NCBI GenBank assembly: GCA_031763025.1
Contig: JASSKH010000016.1
Coordinates: forward strand, 4,154,001 to 4,218,000
Source of the DNA: Macrocystis pyrifera
Taxonomy: Eukaryota; Sar; Phaeophyceae; Laminariales; Laminariaceae
DNA length: 64,000 nt
Reading direction: 5' to 3'
Under the pieces are notes generated by a model that ran no database searches, was not told where the DNA came from, and saw only the letters and a program-made list of their open reading frames with translations. This document shows positions 33,701-42,569 of the stretch, piece by piece. The translations under genes and the position numbers were made by a program. The stretch's first letter is position 1. Every line of letters begins with the position of its first letter.

Positions 33701-36700
33701 TGTCTTGTTGAGTAGAGCTGTGTGTTGGCTGACTACGTACGTATCGGCGCATACTGGTTGGCTACGATAAGTTTGTACAGTTGGTTGCGCGCGGTAAGTT
33801 GCAGAGTTCGGTGTCTTTGTATCGGACTGCTACGGGGGGCCATAGTAAATAGGACCCACGGTACAGACAAAAACCTATAATTTTCCCTATTTTTACTCGC
33901 GATGTTAGTATTTGGTCCCTTTTACTATGGTCCCCCGTAATACCGCGTTCGTGCCTTCGACCCGTGCCTTTTTATCTACAGATGAAAAGTCAGCTTGTTG
34001 GTTAACTCCGCCATCCAACGAATAAGCAGCCGTCAAGTGCAGCCAAGGCATGCCTTAGTCGCCACCCAACTAGTGCCAACTAGTAAGTAGCCGTCACGTC
34101 CAGCCACGGCATGTCTTATTTCGCCACCCAACAAATGACTATTTCGGGGGACCATAGTAAATAGGACCAAATATTGTTAGTAAAAATAGGTAATATACAG
34201 GTTTTTGTGTGTACCGTAAGTCCTATTAACTATGGCCCCCCGTGATAGCCGTCAAGTCCAGCTAAGGCATGCCTTGCTCACAGCCCTATTGCTGGGGCAT
34301 ATCGAGTTCGACCATCACCTTCGTCGTCACGGTTACGAGAATGCTTGTGCTCCTCACACTGCAGGGATCAAATCTCCTCCTGCTAAGCCGGTCTGCCATG
34401 GGCACGTGGTCTCTTTCTCCGCTGAGGATTGTGCTTCACCGCGAGAGTAGCTCGCCCGTACCTCGCGTGGAGTCGGACGATGACAGCAGGCGTCGTCGAG
34501 GAAGCCACAGGAAGAACAGAAGGACGCGAAGCAGCAGCAGCAGCAGCAGCAGGAGCAGAAGAAGCAGGGCCAAGGAGGTCGAGGAAGAAGAAGAGGAGGA
34601 GGAAAAGCAGGAGCGGTTTCATCTGCAAGTGAGTTGAATGACACCTCGGGCGGATAATGAATTCCTAGTAAATTATCTACCTTGTAGACGTTTCAGGGCA
34701 GATAGAGATAGAGAGTTCCCTTATCTGTATGATCGAGCTCATGTTGCCGGGTGGGGGCCGTCTATAATTTGAATGATCTGGAACATGTTTCCTGGGTTGG
34801 ACCCTGTACTTGAGAGATCCTGCACAGCACCTCAGAAAGGTAGGTTAGGATCTTGATCGTCTAGATGATCTAGATGGTCTATCTGTAGGTGATCTGCATG
34901 GTCTATCTGTAGATGATCTATCTGTAGATGGTCTATCTGTAGATGATCTATCTGTCGATGGTCTAGATGGTCTATCTGTAGATGATCTAGATGGTCTGTG
35001 TAGATGATCTATGTGCAGATGATGTAGATAATCTAGATGATGTGTCGGCCGTGTGGAATCTTCCCAGTGAGCTTGGTCACTCGAGTGCTTTTTGTCATCT
35101 CAATGGTTTGGTGACGTCAGGTGAAGCTCTTCCTGACTCCTGAGGATACTCGTTCCAACGGACTAGGGGAAAAACCCTGCTCGTCCAGGGTGTTTCGTAG
35201 GAATTGCGCTGCCGCCCTTCCCGGGGTTCACCCCCTGCGCACGCATGTCTGGCGAGGGACCTCTAGGGAGTTTGTTGCGTACCAGGTACTAGATTATGGG
35301 TGCATATGGGCGTGAGGTTACGCGGTCAAATACGTGGGTACGTCTTTTACTCTTTTTCCTGCGAAAGTAACCCTGCCCCAACTCAATGTTATGCGCAGTT
35401 CTCAAAGGAGTAACCCCGCCGCCCCTCCCGACTTCCCACCCGGCCGTCTCTCACCCACATGCGCCCCAAATAAACCCACGCTCCTTCGTGGCATCTGCAG
35501 TACACGCTCGCTCTGAGCGCGGTGGAGGGGGGCGGGCTGGTCAGGGACGTGGGTGTTCCGGGTGACGTTTGACGCGGAGACAGAAGACGTGTGGTTTCAG
35601 ACTTCGCTGGCACAACGGAAGGGCACGTTTGGAACAACCACCGGTGGTGATCAGGTGTGCGGCGGAGTGATCGAGGCCGCCTTGTTGGTTTGCCTCCTCC
35701 GTTCGGTCGTTTGTTCACCCCGATACGAGCCACGGAACACCCGCATTACTTTCCCGGAGGCAGCCCAAAATTACACCCGGCGCTTTGCATGCAGCCGCCG
35801 GGTAGAGCTGTCCCCGTGTTGTCGATGAGTTTCGTGCGGTGGAGAAGACGCATTGTGTATTGCGGGATAAGGCGCGTCGGTTGCGGAGCTCGCAGCGTAG
35901 CGGCTCAGAGCGTGTTTCCCGCTGCCTGCGTTCACGTTCCGCAGTTATCGAGGCCCTTCCAGTCATGTCTTGGCTTCAGGGATGGCGTCGAGCCTGACGT
36001 GTGAATGCGTAAGGTACATAGCCGATGTGTCGTGTTGATGAATTTTCGGTGTTCACGTTACTTCTCGTTGGTGGGGATCTCCCGTGTTTACTGTATTTAG
36101 GCACGATTTCTTCTTAGACTGGGCCATGGAGGACTGTTTCCAACGTATTGTTGTGACTTTCGAGCTCACGGGCTCTATTATTAATAATGTTCACACTTTC
36201 TACCCTCGCCTTGTCTTTTGGCTAACGGCGCGGCGGGCTTGCCTTAGGTGGCCAGGGTGAAGAGAGTGAACGAGGACATGCTAAAGAGAGGCAACAAGCA
36301 CGCTGCGGTCCTCAGAACGCGAGCAGAGCAGTTCACAAGGTGCGGTGTCGGTCTTTCTACCCTGCGCCTAGCACATCTTATCGATATCACATCCTAGCGT
36401 ATCATATCGATATCGTATTCTGTCGTATCATATGGATATATCGTATCCTGTCGCATGATATCGATATGGTATATTATCGTATATTATCGTATCCTAGCGA
36501 TATCGTCTCCTGTCTTATCGTAACGATATCGTACCCTGCCGTTTCATATCGTGTAGTATCAAACGCCGGTACTCTCCGTGCCGTTAACAACTTGGAATTA
36601 TAGTTTAAAGAATGCTTCCGAGTAGTAGAAGGCTTACGTGTCGCCCAAGCCACGTGGTAGCGCAGCAGCTACACCTACATGTGCGGCGACAAGGGAAGCT

Positions 36701-39700
36701 ACTCGGTACACCTGGTATAGCATGCATCTTCAGCTAGATTTTGGTCAATTTGAGCAGATTCGGGGAGGTGCCGGTTTTTATGTGCCGCCCGGGCGTGTGT
36801 ATGCACAGCAGCTGTATCTACGAGAAATATAAACTAATAGCTGGTGCAATATACGGGACTGCAGTCCTGAAAGGGTTAACTCTCTATGGTTGATCAACCA
36901 TTGTTTGTTGGCTAGTCCTCCTCGTCTCGTACACTGCTTGTGCGCGCCAATCATACGTGGTAGTGTCGAATACCCATGATACCAAGGTATGTCGTACCTG
37001 GTAAGCTCTATTGGGCCGATCGGGCGGTTGCTGATGCGGTGAGTCGATTCGGCTCTTCGATCGACCGATCGAGAGGGATAGAATTATCATCTTAATTTTT
37101 TATCCACGCGTTTATTTGTTGATTTGTGTACGTATCGTAAAGCTGTTTTTTTTTTTCTGGATGGATTGGTTGAATTACCTGTACCAAAACTACGTGTTTT
37201 TTTTTTTGCTAGTAGTGGGGGGGGAGTGATGCGGAAAACTTGTTTTTTCGTTTGAAGCAAGTTTTTTTTCGCCCGCTTAAAACCCAGGGTGCGCGCTACA
37301 GTATTTAATTTATGGTAGGAGGTATAGCTCCGAAAAGAAATCTACTTTCTACCTTACCCCGAAACTGACGAAACATAAATCGAGACGGACATTCACATGG
37401 TCTACGTAAGAATACCGTACAACAAAAGCAAAGTGTAAACACCAACGATGTTGGGTAGGTTTCATACCATAAAAACTAAATTTAGACGCAGCTACAGGTA
37501 GTTCCTCAGGTAAGGAGGCCATCCAACACGATCAAATATTTGGCCGAATGCCACCCATGTCGAAGCGCGGGTCCCTCAGAAACGATACAGGCGGTGTTGC
37601 AAGCACCCGTCTAGGAGGAGGAGGAGGAGGAGGAGCAGGAGAAGGAGGAACGTTGCAGCAGTACATGCTGTAGTAGGAGAGTCATGGCGGTGGCGTGCAT
37701 GCCCCTACGTAACGGCAGCAGGAAAATCATCATGCTCTATGCACGCGTGCCGTGCATGTATGTCCCTACGTAGCGTTGGTTGGGCTTCGGACAACACCCC
37801 TTACCCCGCAGCCTTTCAAGCTGTTTCCTTCGTGTGTGTGCAAAATAGAGACGCCGTAATCATCGCGTAATCTCTTGAGTTTTTTTTTTTTGCCTTCTCA
37901 GATCCCTGAACATTAACTTTTCAGGGCAAAACTCGCGGGGTGGGTCTGGTCGGGTCACCAAATATGACCTGACCCCGACCCAACCCATGATGCCCCGGCC
38001 CGACCCGATCCCGCCCGACCCAACCCGTGAGATTTTGAGGACCTCCTGACCCGACCCACGGATCGAGTCAGTCATGTCCAGTGAAGAGCCCTGAAAAATT
38101 CAACAAATGTATCCTTCTGACTTGCAGGGTGTCGGCGCTTGCGCGGAGTCGTGCGAGGGACGCAAAAGAGCTCCAACGGGACAGGGTCCTGAACCCCGAC
38201 AAGTACAAGCGCGTGCACCGCTACATGCGAGGTGGGTTGCTACTCGCAAAACGGTTCTTGTGCATGTTTTGCGCACGGCAGCTGGGGGGTTTCCGATGAG
38301 ATTTTCGATATTTACAGCTGGGGTTTGTCTTGTCAACTTTTGTCTTAACGTTTTGAAGAACCGGTTCTTGCCCCGCGTTCGCTACGTATGCGGTTTTGAG
38401 CTCGTGACGATTGGGATCGTCGCGGAGTTTGTTCCTTGTATGGTGTGGCATGCGCGGTGGAGAGTGCGCACGCTTTTACGACACGCTTTTTTTTCGGTCA
38501 GAGACTATCGAGGTCCATGTTATTTACTGGAGATGAAGAACGGTGCCAACCGAAAGACGTCCACCGAAACAAAAAACAAAAAAACTATGAATACCCAAGA
38601 GTAGTGCTGTGGCAGGGGTTGATTTTTTTACTTGATTGCCTTTTTTTATTGATTTTGATCAGTTTTTGATTGAAATTGAAACGCACGTGTTTTTACTTGA
38701 TTGAGGATCCCGGTACTGAAACGCTTGGTGGAAAGTCTTTGAAATGGGAGAGAGCGGGGTGCAGTGTACTCATGGCAGGCATGGCCGTAGTCGTATGATG
38801 GGAGGTGGGGGCCACGTGAGCGTGTGGCACCGCGGAGGTTTCTAACCAAGGGCAAGCAGTGTGGTACACGAGATAGATATGACATGCGCCCAAGCTACAA
38901 CCCACAACCCCATGCCGTGAGCGAGGTGGCTTTTCAGCGATGTGCGAAAATATGTACCTGGTAGAACCGTTTAGTTGTTCAGATGAAGGCACAAGCGGTC
39001 CTTTACTTTTCCTCACCAGGTACCTGGTACTTGCTGTATGTACAACTATGGGGTCGCCCAAAGCTTGGCTTTTACGCCGACAGTACTGGGCTCTCCTATG
39101 CCATGCGGCGCATCCGACTTGTGCTCTACGGCCAGTACTCGTACGAACACCGAGGGTTGCGCCGCTGGTAAAATTACTCTCAGCCTTGCCAGTAGCTTGA
39201 TCGTGAAAACGTCCGGCGGAGGCGTTCCGTAGGAATCGCGCGTGGCACGATCATACCTGGGGTATACGAACCAAGTATAGCCCATGCCTTTTTGGTGAGG
39301 TGGGTCCAGGGTGCTCGACGAAAAAGAGAAAACGACCTACCACTCCCTTCCCAGTGTCAAAATGAAGAACAAACCGAACTAGTGCGGCGGGAATTCGGGA
39401 CGAAATCACGAAAAGTGAGTTTTTTTCTCATATTTGTATTTTAGTTGGTTTTAGTGTCCACCCCACCTGTCTGGGTCTCGAAAATGGGTAGTGGGGTGAT
39501 GTGGGGATGTGGGGATTTTTTTTTTTGGTGGGAGTCCTGGGTGAGTCCCTATTTTCCTGCCCGTAAAAATTCGTGCGCCACGGTAGAGAGAGGCCATGCT
39601 GTTTTCCCACGGCTCGATGCTTGCTCCGTTGTTGTCACGACGAATCGATGATTGATCCAACTTGACCCGATGTGATTTTTGTCGAACACGCTGTGCACCG

Positions 39701-39792
39701 CTGCAGAGGATTCTCACACGACGGGAGGGGCCGGCGCGAGGCCGGCGAGATGGGGAGAAGATCGTCGCCGCAACGATATCCGGCTCAAGTAG
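21513..39792 (+). CDS. Unrecognised multi-exon gene, tentative chain
   Basis: A phase-consistent plus-strand chain can be drawn through 21513-21747, 23960-24028, 28740-28915, then 29756-30196, 31461-31537, 34365-34628, 35121-35285, 35501-35654, 36248-36339, 38128-38231 and 39707-39792. The link between 28915 and 29756 is not established, so this may be two genes. Two exons (29756 and 35501) need a one-base correction or a tiny intron. The product would be charged, with an SR/Glu-run segment and a basic coiled-looking segment (residues from 36.2 and 38.1 kb). I do not recognise the family and assign no function. The 34.4-38.2 kb part is best supported because five successive phases agree. Confidence 0.4.
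23033..23112 (+). mobile_element. R1 element, left half
   Basis: ATTACGGGGTACCTTAGTAA and AGGACCAAATATTGTTATTA are present; the right end is missing where R8 begins at 23116. Confidence 0.6.
23116..23889 (+). mobile_element. R8 element, complete copy
   Basis: Left end GGCCGTTTCCTGTGCGATTC and right end GCATAGGAAACAGCC are inverted, continuing for about 40 bp with GAGCTTCAGATTTT / AAATCTGAAGCTC. The flanks give TTA on both sides, as expected for PIF/Harbinger-like insertion. An internal palindrome around 23720-23760 reads CGTCGGATTTTGGGCCAAAA. No transposase frame seen. Confidence 0.75.
23960..24028 (+). CDS. Candidate exon: GGFTVSGLLLDKPWSQ segment
   Basis: Acceptor cctaactcgtag, phase 1, matching the previous candidate exon. 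It reads GGFTVSGLLLDKPWSQVSS and ends either at 24006 (CAG before GTGTCG) or at 24028 before the stronger GTACGT. The LLLDKP string recalls the start of TruB pseudouridine synthases, but no GTLDP catalytic motif was found downstream, so I do not assign that function. Confidence 0.35.
24172..24246 (-). ncRNA. tRNA-like relic or SINE head
   Basis: On the minus strand TGGCTTGGTAGG resembles an A box and GGTTCGAGTCT a B box. The T arm GTGGG/CTCAC pairs with a 7-base loop, and GGCT/AGCC could form a D arm. No anticodon stem or acceptor stem can be paired, so it is not a functional tRNA. It may be the pol III promoter part of a SINE. Confidence 0.35.
24416..24522 (+). mobile_element. R1 element
   Basis: TATTACGGGGAACCATAGTA at the left, TTTACAATGGTCCCCCGTCA at the right, core GGACCAAATATTGTTAGTAA. 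Confidence 0.8.
26926..27034 (+). mobile_element. R1 element
   Basis: TATTACGGGAGAGACCATAG at the left and TTTACCGTGGTCCCCCGTAC at the right. Confidence 0.75.
27265..27385 (+). repeat. Dispersed repeat shared with 47920
   Basis: CCCCCTGGGACGAATTT, then GGCACACACAACGAAAATGG, with GTCGTCGA/CGTCGAGAAGG endings at matching spacing in both copies. Confidence 0.55.
27474..28256 (+). mobile_element. R8 element, diverged copy
   Basis: Shares with 23116 the words GCTTCAGATTTTGACCCGAT, AGATTCGAGCAAACGCCGAG, CGCGCCGAGTGCGCT and CTTCTCTTGGTCTCTAGG, and the right end GAAATCGAACAGCGTAGGCA. The left end is decayed. Confidence 0.75.
28515..28695 (+). mobile_element. R6 element with C-rich tail, plus a second partial unit
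   Basis: CAATGTCTGCCTGGTCAGTG, ACGTGCTCCGTCCCGGCATT and GACTACGGCCATGCACGATA, tail AATACACCCCCCC, then a second ACTACGGCCATGCATGATAT ending CATACACACCCCGCCCCCC. Confidence 0.7.
28740..28915 (+). CDS. Candidate exon: Ala-rich
   Basis: Acceptor tttactacacag; donor CGG before GTGAGC (strong). In the frame that follows from a phase-1 upstream exon it encodes an Ala-rich segment (SAAGAGGAAIARSARQ) without stops. Ala-rich composition and an R6 element directly upstream make a chance frame possible. Confidence 0.3.
29108..29245 (+). repeat. Minisatellite, about 20-22-bp unit
   Basis: Six or more copies of AGCTAGCGGAAAGCCAGCGA with minor changes. Confidence 0.9.
29756..30196 (+). CDS. Candidate exon with a frame break: acidic then basic segment
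   Basis: From about 29756 one frame reads PSDKYLSWVLETAAEAS and a Glu-rich stretch, stopping at 30037. A second frame continues as EIQKVLDKTRDVEEAGGYMD and GSGLGLYHKFAQ to the donor at 30196 (phase 1, GTGAAG). One extra G in the G8 run at 30022-30029, or a 62-nt intron 29976-30037 (GT...TAG), would join them. The 5' limit is uncertain: the acceptor aaatgaaaag is poor. Unrecognised. Confidence 0.45.
30438..30720 (+). mobile_element. R3 element split by an R1 element
   Basis: R3 words (AATAGTGCCGGC, GTGTAATCGCTTGGCACAG, GTGCCGGTATTGTTGGC, GACCGGCACTACTGTA) are interrupted at 30530-30638 by a full R1. Confidence 0.8.
30530..30638 (+). mobile_element. R1 element nested in R3
   Basis: TATTACGGGGGACCATAGTA at the left and CTATGAACCCCCGTAATA at the right, flanked on both sides by GTGTGC. 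Confidence 0.85.
31461..31537 (+). CDS. Candidate exon: GLKNLDVFDGRSDC segment
   Basis: Acceptor tgtctcttgcaag; phase 1 in, completing a Gly codon, then 25 open codons (LKNLDVFDGRSDCELMAAE), phase 0 out at GTG before GTGAGC. Phases fit the exon ending at 30196 and both possible next exons (32046 or 34365). Confidence 0.45.
31656..31904 (+). mobile_element. R4 element, well preserved
   Basis: ACACCTCGGACAGATCATGT at the left, GATGATCTGTCCGAGGTGTA at the right; core CTAGCTCACGTTGCTGGGTG and ACATGTTTCCTGGTTGGAGC. Confidence 0.8.
32046..32114 (+). CDS. Alternative terminal exon, low confidence
   Basis: Acceptor ctcctctccgtccag with a good pyrimidine tract, phase 0, 22 codons beginning HSIKSEGKSLNYASP and a TAG at 32112-32114. 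If used after 31537 it would end the gene here; otherwise the chain jumps to 34365. Only transcript data could decide. Confidence 0.25.
   Translation, partial: HSIKSEGKSLNYASPKKQTVPL
32520..32603 (+). mobile_element. R2 element, diverged
   Basis: CACTCTGTCCCGAAATATAA at the left and TTATATAATGGGACAGAATG at the right. Confidence 0.6.
32604..33090 (+). repeat. AAGTCATTAGTACTATT minisatellite, long array
   Basis: More than 20 loosely spaced units of AGTCATTAGTACTATTAGTA between GCTTGAGGAGCTCTATGC and GAGTCACCCAAGAAACTG. The same edges surround only two units at 15012. Confidence 0.85.
33831..33942 (-). mobile_element. R1 element
   Basis: TACGGGGGGCCATAGTAAAT at the left and TTACTATGGTCCCCCGTAAT at the right. 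Confidence 0.75.
34036..34285 (+). repeat. R9-like AAGGCATGCC repeats split by R1
   Basis: Two full units of GCCGTCAAGTGCAGCCAAGG plus CATGCCTTAGTCGCCACCCA; the third is interrupted by the R1 at 34139-34249. Confidence 0.7.
34139..34249 (+). mobile_element. R1 element nested in R9-like repeat
   Basis: TATTTCGGGGGACCATAGTA at the left, CTATGGCCCCCCGTGATA at the right. Confidence 0.8.
34365..34628 (+). CDS. Candidate exon: SR-like and Glu-run segment
   Basis: Acceptor tcctcacactgcag; 88 codons, phase 0 at both ends; donor CAA before GTGAGT (consensus). It encodes a Ser/Arg-rich segment (RTRSSSSSSSRSRRSRA) followed by a run of Glu and ERFHLQ. Low complexity weakens the case, but both splice sites are good. 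Confidence 0.45.
34655..35045 (+). mobile_element. R4 element with expanded internal array
   Basis: Core GCTCATGTTGCCGGGTGGGG and CATGTTTCCTGGGTTGGACC, then about twelve units of GATGATCTATCTGTA/GATGGTCTATCTGTA. Confidence 0.8.
35121..35285 (+). CDS. Candidate exon: VKLFLTPEDTRSNG segment
   Basis: Acceptor ttggtgacgtcag; 55 open codons, phase 0 in and out; donor CAG before GTACTA. Starts VKLFLTPEDTRSNGLGE and ends REFVAYQ. No known domain recognised. The phase matches the exons on both sides. Confidence 0.45.
35501..35654 (+). CDS. Candidate exon with a +1 frame break
   Basis: Acceptor gtggcatctgcag. The first frame reads YTLALSAVEGGGLVRDV and hits TGA at 35570. A second frame from the GTGGGTG at 35549-35555 reads VFRVTFDAETEDVWFQTSLA to the donor at 35654 (CAG before GTGTGC). 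The exon is 154 nt where 153 would keep frame, so one surplus base is implied: a sequencing error or a real lesion. Confidence 0.45.
36248..36339 (+). CDS. Candidate exon: basic helical segment
   Basis: Acceptor cggcgggcttgccttag; reads VARVKRVNEDMLKRGNKHAA and LRTRAEQFT, phase 0 in, phase 2 out before GTGCGG. The composition looks like an amphipathic or coiled helix. The split Arg codon completes with the exon at 38128. Confidence 0.6.
37917..38095 (+). mobile_element. R5 element
   Basis: TCAGGGCAAAACTCGCGGGG at the left, CAGTGAAGAGCCCTGAAAAA at the right; core of GACCCGACCC words in both orientations. Confidence 0.65.
38128..38231 (+). CDS. Candidate exon: basic helical segment, continued
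   Basis: Acceptor tccttctgacttgcag; completes Arg, then reads VSALARSRARDAKELQRDR and NPDKYKRVHRYMR, phase 1 out before GTGGGT. Together with the exon at 36248 it is the most protein-like part of this tentative gene. Unrecognised. Confidence 0.6.
38755..38810 (-). mobile_element. R6 fragment, reverse
   Basis: GTGTACTCATGGCAGGCATG and GCCGTAGTCGTATGATGGGA; only the tail-proximal part remains. Confidence 0.5.
39707..39792 (+). CDS. Possible terminal exon
   Basis: Acceptor tgtgcaccgctgcag; phase 1 matches the exon ending at 38231. It reads EDSHTTGGAGARPARWGEDR and ends at TAG 39790-39792. Plausible only as a continuation of the chain. Confidence 0.3.
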
Positions 39793-40802
39793 CATCAAGT
39801 TAATTTCGTGTTGCTCGTCGTTCGTAGCCCAGGTGAACGGCGCTCGAAAGTACGCGGTGATGATGGTGGGTACTGTCGCCAGTAGAACGTGTCCGCAAGG
39901 CCAGCGCGAGAGTACCCAGTTTTCTGCTGGCATTTTTCGATGCGAGCGGCGCTACGTAGCCCAAGTGAATAGCGCTCGAAAGTAGCATCGTCACGGCCAC
40001 TGAGCTGGTGCGCGCTTTCCAGAGCTCGTTGCCCTGCATGCTATTTGGGAATTGCTAAAAGTTGCCCGCGAAGTCAGCATCCGTGTGTGTCTCGTTTTTG
40101 CTCGACTGTTGGCTGAAGGTGTTTTTTTTTCTCGAAAAGATGCGCCCGAATATGTTTGCTAGACCGGTCCGAATTGGGGGCGCCGCTTTGCCAGATGATG
40201 CTACGTACATAGCTGTACGGAATGGTTTGGCGGAGTGTTTTAGAAGGCGCACTGATATCGATTGGTGGGCGAACACGCTGGCATACCATAGTGGACTTGA
40301 GTCGTGCGCAGTTTGTCCGCGAATCACAAGTAGCGTGCAGTTTGAGTGTGACTCGTAGCGTGCGATTCATAGCGCGCGTGCGAGCGACTGAGATTTGTTT
40401 TGGTACATCCAACGATGACTGGAAATACATTCAAGCGACTGACAACATGAAAAAAAATGATGAGCGGCCGACCACGCAGTCACCGCGCGGAACTGCAGGG
40501 GAAGCATTGTAAACGGTGCTTGACTCCCCCCCCCCCTCTTTCGGACGCAGGCGACGATAGCGATACGTGGCATTTTTCTTGCCAAAAATCGTGACGACGG
40601 CCGTGTGAAAACCCCAGCCCCGCCGGTCAGTGGTTGATTTTCTGGGCCACCAAAATAAAGCCAGAAAGCCAGCGCCACCGGGGGACGATAGGGTCCCCCC
40701 CCGGATCGGAAATCCTTCCATACATCTACAACTTCAACAACCCGCGGGGGTTCCTCAGCTGAGGAAAACCCTGAAGATTGCATGCCTTGTCGTTGGAATC
40801 CT

Positions 40803-40935
40803 ATTTCGGGGGAACACAGTATTACATAGTATTACTAATCAGAACCAAATATGGTGTGTAAAAATACGGGGATATACCTGGTATGGTTTTTGGGTTCTGA
40901 TTCTTACAACATTAGCCCCCCTCCGTACTATATGA
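40803..40935 (+). mobile_element. R1b element
   Basis: ATTTCGGGGGAACACAGTAT, ACTAATCAGAACCAAATATG and TTAGCCCCCCTCCGTACTAT. Confidence 0.6.
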
Positions 40936-41819
40936 GTTTTACGATAGTATCCGTTTTTTTTATACTTGTTCGTCGGGTGACAGCGACCACTTTTGTTCGC
41001 GGCCCAGTGTTATGGGTGAGAAGAAGAGAGCCCCTCGATATCAGGAGCCTCATGAGGTGTGTTTAGAGCGTGTTGCCGCTACCGGATATAGCGTGCGGTC
41101 GTGGTCGGCTGCGCGACACAAGCGAAAAGGTTACCGCGGCTGCGACGCCATCATGGCGCCGAACCGCAGGGGCACCATAGGGGCAGCACGTGTAGCGGTG
41201 TTGCTTTCCGGCAGCCCCCATTCGCGTTCGTTCGAGTGCCCAGCTATTGATAGCATCCGTAGACGGCAACCTCAACCCCGTTTAAAAGCTGCCACGATTT
41301 TTTGGGGAGACACGCCGCTAGGGCATATCGTGCGATATTGTTTTGAAGCGAGCTAAAGATTCAAAGCAAACCCTTTTCCGGATTCTGTCCGTGGATCCTC
41401 TCGCGGTTATGGGTACGCAAAAACGCAACTCGATTTGGTATGTACCTCCACCGTGTGACGGCAACGACAATACCTCTAGTGATTCGCTTTTCGACGGTGC
41501 AGTTTGAGCGTGATCGCAACCACAACTCTACTCGAGCCTTTTCGCTGTTGACGAAGCATTTCGCGTATTCACGCGACGCCCCCCTCTCCCCGCTCCGACC
41601 GCACCCCTGTCGAAATACCACCAGCCCCACCGCAAGAGAATGTGATCCTCGCGGACATTTGTGGTGCACAAGGATTAAAAGTTAGGAATGAACCAGCTCG
41701 TGATGACCGCTTCCCCCCCGAAGAGAAGTGACAAAAGGAGGTCCTTCGAGCGGGAGCCATATCGCGCGGTGCACACGTAAAAACATCTACTTGTACACCA
41801 ATATGCCAATAGTGCACAC

Positions 41820-42090
41820 GGCGGACAGATCATGATCTACAGTGCATAGATCATCTACTGCAGTCCCTCACCTGCCGCAGGCATAGGTTTATGCGGGATC
41901 TGTATAGTACAGATCCAACCCCCAGGAAACATGCCCTACTGTGGATAGTATCATGCAGATCGTACGGCTCCCACCCGCCAACATGAGCTATAGATCATAC
42001 ATATCATGCAGATCAGGAATCGATCTGATCAATATTTACAACAGTAGATCATGAACTGTGGGAATCGATGTTCTGTCGGAGGTGCGAGGT
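41820..42090 (-). mobile_element. R4 element
   Basis: GCGGACAGATCATGATCTAC at the left, CAACCCCCAGGAAACATG and CGGCTCCCACCCGCCAACAT in the core, GATGTTCTGTCGGAGGTG at the right. Confidence 0.75.
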
Positions 42091-42451
42091 AGTGCGAAGC
42101 GCCTGCTACTTGTTTCGGCGCCTTGCCCTGTCCCGACCACATTGCCGTCTATCCGGTACTAAAAGTTGCCAGGTACGGAGTATAAGACCAGGTGTGGATA
42201 CCAGGTTCCCTTCCCCTAAATAGTACCGCCTCATTATTCACAACTTCAACGACCCGCCAAAGGTCTGTTGCTCCGTTCCGTGTTCGTAGACCCGAGGTAC
42301 CCACCCATCTAAAATAGGTGTGTGCGGGTCACACCACCACAGTCACGCTAAAGAGAAACCTGCCCGTGGCGTTCGCCCCTAGCATACGAAACATATTATA
42401 TGCAGTAGTACCAGGTATGTATAGAGTATCGAATGATACGTGTGACCACCC

Positions 42452-42569
42452 TCAATAGCGGTCGCTGTCGTCATCGTCTGATGAGAGGGATCGTTGCCCG
42501 CGCCGAGCTCGCCCTCCGCCTCCGCCGACGTTGCTGCCTCTGCTTCTTCTCCGAGGGGCTTGTATTTTC
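42452..42569 (-). CDS. Gene 3 terminal exon: RS/Gly-rich tail
   Basis: Acceptor cgaaacatttgcag, phase 2. Reads KIQAPRRRSRGSNVGGGGG and ends SSDDDDSDRY, TGA at 42454-42452. Confidence 0.75.

Larger units (their letters stand above)
39793..42451. other. Convergent intergenic region
   Basis: Lies between the candidate end of gene 2 and the stop of gene 3. Holds an R1b element (40803-40935) and an R4 element (41820-42090). Two direct copies of a block containing GTAGCCCAGGTGAA / GTAGCCCAAGTGAA lie at 39826-39850 and 39956-39980. No gene recognised. Confidence 0.55.

Noticed and set aside
35553-35828. Frame continuing past 35654 as one exon
   Set aside because: A donor at 35655 keeps phase with the exon at 36248, and the downstream part lacks protein-like features.
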